7,253 bases of DNA from Longimicrobium sp. (lineage in GTDB: Bacteria > Gemmatimonadota > Gemmatimonadetes > Longimicrobiales > Longimicrobiaceae), in NCBI GenBank assembly GCA_030446945.1, contig JAUJMI010000186.1:1-7253 (forward strand), given 5' to 3'. The first letter of the stretch is position 1. Every line of letters begins with the position of its first letter. Shown in pieces: positions 5,125-7,253 of the stretch. The notes below the pieces were generated by a model, which was not told where the DNA came from, did not search any database, and worked only from the letters and a program-made list of their open reading frames with translations. The position numbers and the translations under genes were made by a program.

Positions 5125-6780
5125 CTACGCCCGGAGCCGCACAGCCACTCCCTCGTCGCCGCGCAGTCCTACGGCGCCGCTCACGGCCCGCCCGTCCGCG
5201 TCCGGGTGCGTGGAGACGGCGATCTCGCCCGACCACTCGCCCGCCAGGCGCGCGGGCGCGGGGCCCAGGTTGAGCGCCACCAGGAACCGCGCGCCACCCT
5301 CCGCACGGAGGTACGCCAGCACGTCCCCTTCCGCCTCCACCGGCGTCCAGCCGCCCAGGGAGAGCGCGGGCTCGGCGCGGCGCAGGGCGATCAGGCGGCG
5401 GTGGAGGGAGAGGAGCGATGCCGGAGCGTCGCGCTGGGCCTCGACGTTCGTACGCGCGAAGTCACCCAGCGGCAGCCACGGCTCCCCCATCGTGAAGCCG
5501 GCGCCCGGAGATGCGTCCCACTGCATGGGGGTGCGCTCCGGGTCGCGGCCCAGCCCCTGGCCGGGGAGGTTCTTCTCCCACGGGTCCTGCACGAGCTCGG
5601 GCGGGATGGGCACGTCGCGCATCCCGATCTCGTCGCCGTAGTACAGCGTGGGGGTGCCGCGCAGGGTGAGGAGGAGCATCGCCGCGACGCGCGCCTGCGC
5701 CGAGCCCACGCGGCTGGCGATGCGGTGCCGGTCGTGGTTGCCCAGGACCCAGTTCGGCCACCCGCCGGACGGCAGGAGCGCCTCGTAGCGCCGGATGGCC
5801 GCGTCGATGGTGCGCGCGTCCCACGGCAGCTTGATGAGCTGGAAGTTGTATGGAAAGTGGCAGCCGCCACCGTCGCGCCCGTAGTACGGCATCAGCCGTT
5901 CGATGGCGTTGTAGATCTCGCCGATCAGCACGCGGTTGGGATACGCGTCGGTCACGCGGCGCATGCGGGCGATCACGTCGTGCACCTCCGGCCGATCGCC
6001 GGAGAGGATGCGCAGGTAGGCGTCGTACGGGTCGTCATCCCCCGGGCGGTAGTCGGGGTTGGGCGGGTCGTCGCGCAGCGCCTCGTCCTTGATCACCTTT
6101 TGCACCGCGTCCACGCGCACGCCGTCCACGCCGCGCTCCATCCAGAAGCGGATCACCTCCAGCATCTCCGCTTCCACGCGCGGGTTGCGCCAGTTGAGGT
6201 CCGGCTGCTCGCGCAAAAAGGAGTGCAGGTAGTACTGCCCCGTGGCCTCGTCCAGCGTCCACGCGCTCCCGCCGAACGCGCTCTGCCAGTTGTTGGGCAC
6301 GCCGCCGTCCGGCGCGGGATCGCGCCAGATGTACCAGTCGCGCCTGGGATCGTCGCGCGTGCGGCGCGCCTCGGCGAACCACGGGTGCTGGTCCGAGGTG
6401 TGGTTGGGGATGTAGTCGAGGATCACGCGCAGCCCGCGCACGTGCGCCGCCGCCACCAGCGCGTCGAAGTCGTCCAGAGTCCCGAAGCGGGGATCGACGC
6501 CGCGATGGTCCGTCACGTCGTAGCCGAAGTCCACCATCGGGGAGGGGTAGAAGGGCGAGATCCACGTCGCGTCCACCCCGAGCCAGGCCAGGTACTCGAG
6601 CCGGGCCTCGATCCCGCGCAGGTCCCCCACCCCGTCACCGTCGGTGTCCTGGTAGGAGCGCGGGTAGATCTGGTAGATGACGCCGTGCTTCCACCACGGA
6701 TGCTCCCCGCTCCCCTGCACCCCCGTCCCCGCGGACTCCTGCGGATCGCCGCCGGCGCCGTCCATCCGTCCGTCCCGCAC
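5125..6780 (-). CDS. GH13 alpha-glucosidase (oligo-1,6-glucosidase/maltase-like)
   Basis: This 551-residue glycoside hydrolase should release glucose from the non-reducing ends of short alpha-glucans in the cytoplasm; no signal peptide is visible. Domain blocks in order: VIYQIYPRSY near 34-43, a calcium-type loop DTDGDGVGD at 45-53, region I DYIPNH at 122-127, QPDLNW at 192-197 (typical of the oligo-1,6-glucosidase group), region II GVRVDAV with R222 and nucleophile D224, region III with acid/base E288 and region IV NHD with D350. A beta-sandwich C-terminal domain completes it. A225, just after the nucleophile, leans towards alpha-1,4 rather than alpha-1,6 linkages. Start is set at GTG 6780 because GGGAGGG precedes it; ATG 6765 is a possible alternative, and the frame opens further upstream at 6876 but that stretch is low-complexity. 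The esterase-family gene follows after 57 bp. GH13 membership is certain; exact specificity is not. Confidence 0.93.
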   Translation of the reverse strand: MRDGRMDGAGGDPQESAGTGVQGSGEHPWWKHGVIYQIYPRSYQDTDGDGVGDLRGIEARLEYLAWLGVDATWISPFYPSPMVDFGYDVTDHRGVDPRFGTLDDFDALVAAAHVRGLRVILDYIPNHTSDQHPWFAEARRTRDDPRRDWYIWRDPAPDGGVPNNWQSAFGGSAWTLDEATGQYYLHSFLREQPDLNWRNPRVEAEMLEVIRFWMERGVDGVRVDAVQKVIKDEALRDDPPNPDYRPGDDDPYDAYLRILSGDRPEVHDVIARMRRVTDAYPNRVLIGEIYNAIERLMPYYGRDGGGCHFPYNFQLIKLPWDARTIDAAIRRYEALLPSGGWPNWVLGNHDRHRIASRVGSAQARVAAMLLLTLRGTPTLYYGDEIGMRDVPIPPELVQDPWEKNLPGQGLGRDPERTPMQWDASPGAGFTMGEPWLPLGDFARTNVEAQRDAPASLLSLHRRLIALRRAEPALSLGGWTPVEAEGDVLAYLRAEGGARFLVALNLGPAPARLAGEWSGEIAVSTHPDADGRAVSGAVGLRGDEGVAVRLRA

Positions 6781-6784
6781 ATCG

Positions 6785-6791
6785 CCCTCCC
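6785..6791 (-). promoter_or_regulatory. Ribosome binding site setting the GH13 start
   Basis: On the minus strand GGGAGGG lies here, its GAGG core 5 nt before GTG 6780. An ATG at 6782-6780 overlaps that GTG but is in another frame and leads only to a low-complexity reading. The in-frame ATG at 6765 is 20 nt from this site, too far for normal use. Confidence 0.55.
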
Positions 6792-6886
6792 GTTCTGCGT
6801 GAAGGGTGGAGCGGGGGCAACCCGCGTGCCGTCGCGGGCGTGGCGGGCGGCCTGGCACGGAAGCCGCAACTGCCACCGCCCGCGAT

Positions 6887-6907
6887 TTCCCGGCGCGGCG
6901 CCGGGAA
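6887..6907. promoter_or_regulatory. 9-bp inverted repeat upstream of the Cys-rich gene
   Basis: TTCCCGGCG at 6887-6895 and CGCCGGGAA at 6899-6907 are perfect arms around CGG, ending 27 bp before ATG 6935. It could be an operator shared by the divergent genes or a leader hairpin; the sequence alone does not decide. Confidence 0.4.
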
Positions 6908-6924
6908 CGCGGCGGCCCCGATCC

Positions 6925-6932
6925 GGAGGTGA
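6925..6932 (+). promoter_or_regulatory. Strong ribosome binding site of the Cys-rich gene
   Basis: GGAGGTGA is a full match to the anti-Shine-Dalgarno sequence, with its GGAGG core 5 nt before ATG 6935. The same frame extends upstream to an ATG at 6806, but this site and the protein composition place the start at 6935. Confidence 0.75.
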
Positions 6933-6934
6933 CG

Positions 6935-7216
6935 ATGGCGAAGTGCGAGGTGTGCGGGAACGACTACTACCTGGCGTTCGAGGTGATCGCCGCGGGCAAC
7001 CGCCATGTCTTCGACTCGTTCGAATGCGCCATCCACCGCCTGGCCCCGGTGTGCGCCCACTGCGGCGTCAAGGTGATCGGCCACGGCGTGGACGCCAACA
7101 ACGACATCTATTGCTGCGCCCACTGCGCCCGCCAGCACGGCGCCGCGGATGTGGTGGACCACTCGAGCACCAGCGATTTGCCGGGCGCGGATGCGGAAAT
7201 TGGGATTAGGGATTAG
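6935..7216 (+). CDS. Small Cys/His-rich, putative zinc-binding protein
   Basis: This 93-residue protein opens with MAKCEVCGNDYYLAFEVI and carries three Cys pairs: C4/C7, C40/C43 and C61/C64, plus C31 and C60 and histidines H24, H34, H50 and H68. The spacing suggests two or more small zinc knuckles, the FDSFEC block around C31 recalling treble-clef or TRASH-like folds. I recognise it as a conserved hypothetical type seen in other bacteria but know no function. A metal chaperone, sensor or adaptor role is only inference. There is no signal peptide or membrane segment. The conserved part ends near residue 72; the tail is polar, and its last residues GIRD together with the TAG stop are encoded by the GGGATTA array. 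It is transcribed divergently from the GH13 gene. Confidence 0.8.
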   Translation: MAKCEVCGNDYYLAFEVIAAGNRHVFDSFECAIHRLAPVCAHCGVKVIGHGVDANNDIYCCAHCARQHGAADVVDHSSTSDLPGADAEIGIRD

Positions 7217-7253
7217 GGAGTAGGGAATAGGGATTAGGACTAGGGCTTAGGAC
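7202..7253 (+). repeat. Degenerate GGGATTA heptamer tandem array, continuing past the window
   Basis: Units in order are GGGATTA (7202), GGGATTA (7209), GGGAGTA (7216), GGGAATA (7223), GGGATTA (7230), a 6-nt GGACTA (7237), GGGCTTA (7243) and a partial GGAC (7250-7253). The first two units form the 3' end of the Cys-rich gene, whose TAG stop is at 7214-7216. The G-runs lie on the coding strand, so the mRNA tail would carry regularly spaced GGG tracts. The full array length cannot be seen. Confidence 0.85.

Larger units (their letters stand above)
6781..6934. promoter_or_regulatory. Divergent intergenic region between the GH13 gene and the Cys-rich gene
   Basis: This 154-bp gap must contain the 5' signals of both divergent genes. 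It holds CCCGCG/CGCGGG (6821-6826 with 6833-6838) nearer the GH13 gene and a longer inverted repeat nearer the Cys-rich gene. It is too G/C-rich for me to point to convincing -35/-10 boxes on either strand. Confidence 0.45.

Noticed and set aside
6781..6876. N-terminal extension of the GH13 protein from 6876
   Set aside because: Pro/Arg-rich, unlike a signal peptide or GH13 N-terminus, whereas GTG 6780 has a good ribosome site.
5206..7209. 667-codon plus-strand open frame across the GH13 gene
   Set aside because: Same reasoning: antisense to a gene with all catalytic motifs, and it overlaps the well-supported Cys-rich gene in another frame.
7202..7253. Telomere or chromosome end
   Set aside because: Units are degenerate heptamers directly after a coding region and inside its stop codon; similarity to telomeric repeats is only superficial.

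Overview
This looks like chromosomal DNA from a high-GC bacterium (by eye near 70% G+C, with G/C at most third codon positions). The intergenic DNA is full of G/C-rich hairpin repeats, and one edge carries a GGGATTA heptamer array. That combination reminds me of Longimicrobium-like Gemmatimonadota. This is an impression from memory, not a search result. I see no phage, transposase, tRNA, rRNA or CRISPR signature. The gene content is ordinary; the more unusual material is in the intergenic repeats.

Layout. (1) Positions 1-259 are a non-coding leader with a chain of perfect inverted repeats and one AT-richer 15-bp palindrome. (2) Positions 260-3429 (+) appear to be a three-gene operon: an ABC exporter half-transporter whose Walker B ends Asp-Asp, a soluble sensor histidine kinase, and a single-domain response regulator. 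The last two genes overlap at TGATG. (3) Positions 3430-3762 lie between convergent genes and hold a terminator-like 12-bp hairpin plus two REP-like palindromes. These two share outer sequence but differ in their inner stems, and one has an 11-bp tandem duplication in its loop. (4) On the minus strand, a GH13 alpha-glucosidase (6780-5125) is followed after 57 bp by an erythromycin-esterase-family protein (5067-3763), probably as one transcript. (5) A 154-bp divergent gap with a perfect 9-bp inverted repeat leads to a 93-aa Cys/His-rich, probably zinc-binding protein (6935-7216, +). Its last codons and stop codon lie inside the heptamer array that runs to the window edge.

How the parts may work together. 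The kinase and regulator form a cytoplasmic phosphorelay with no output domain in the window. Co-transcription with the exporter suggests, but does not prove, a functional link. The alpha-glucosidase would release glucose from small alpha-glucans in the cytoplasm. The esterase-family protein has the expected active-site residues, but its substrate cannot be read from sequence. I found no convincing new multi-gene system. The best leads are the modular repeats, the heptamer array that supplies a stop codon, the exporter half without a partner, and the degenerate receiver-like N-terminus of the kinase.
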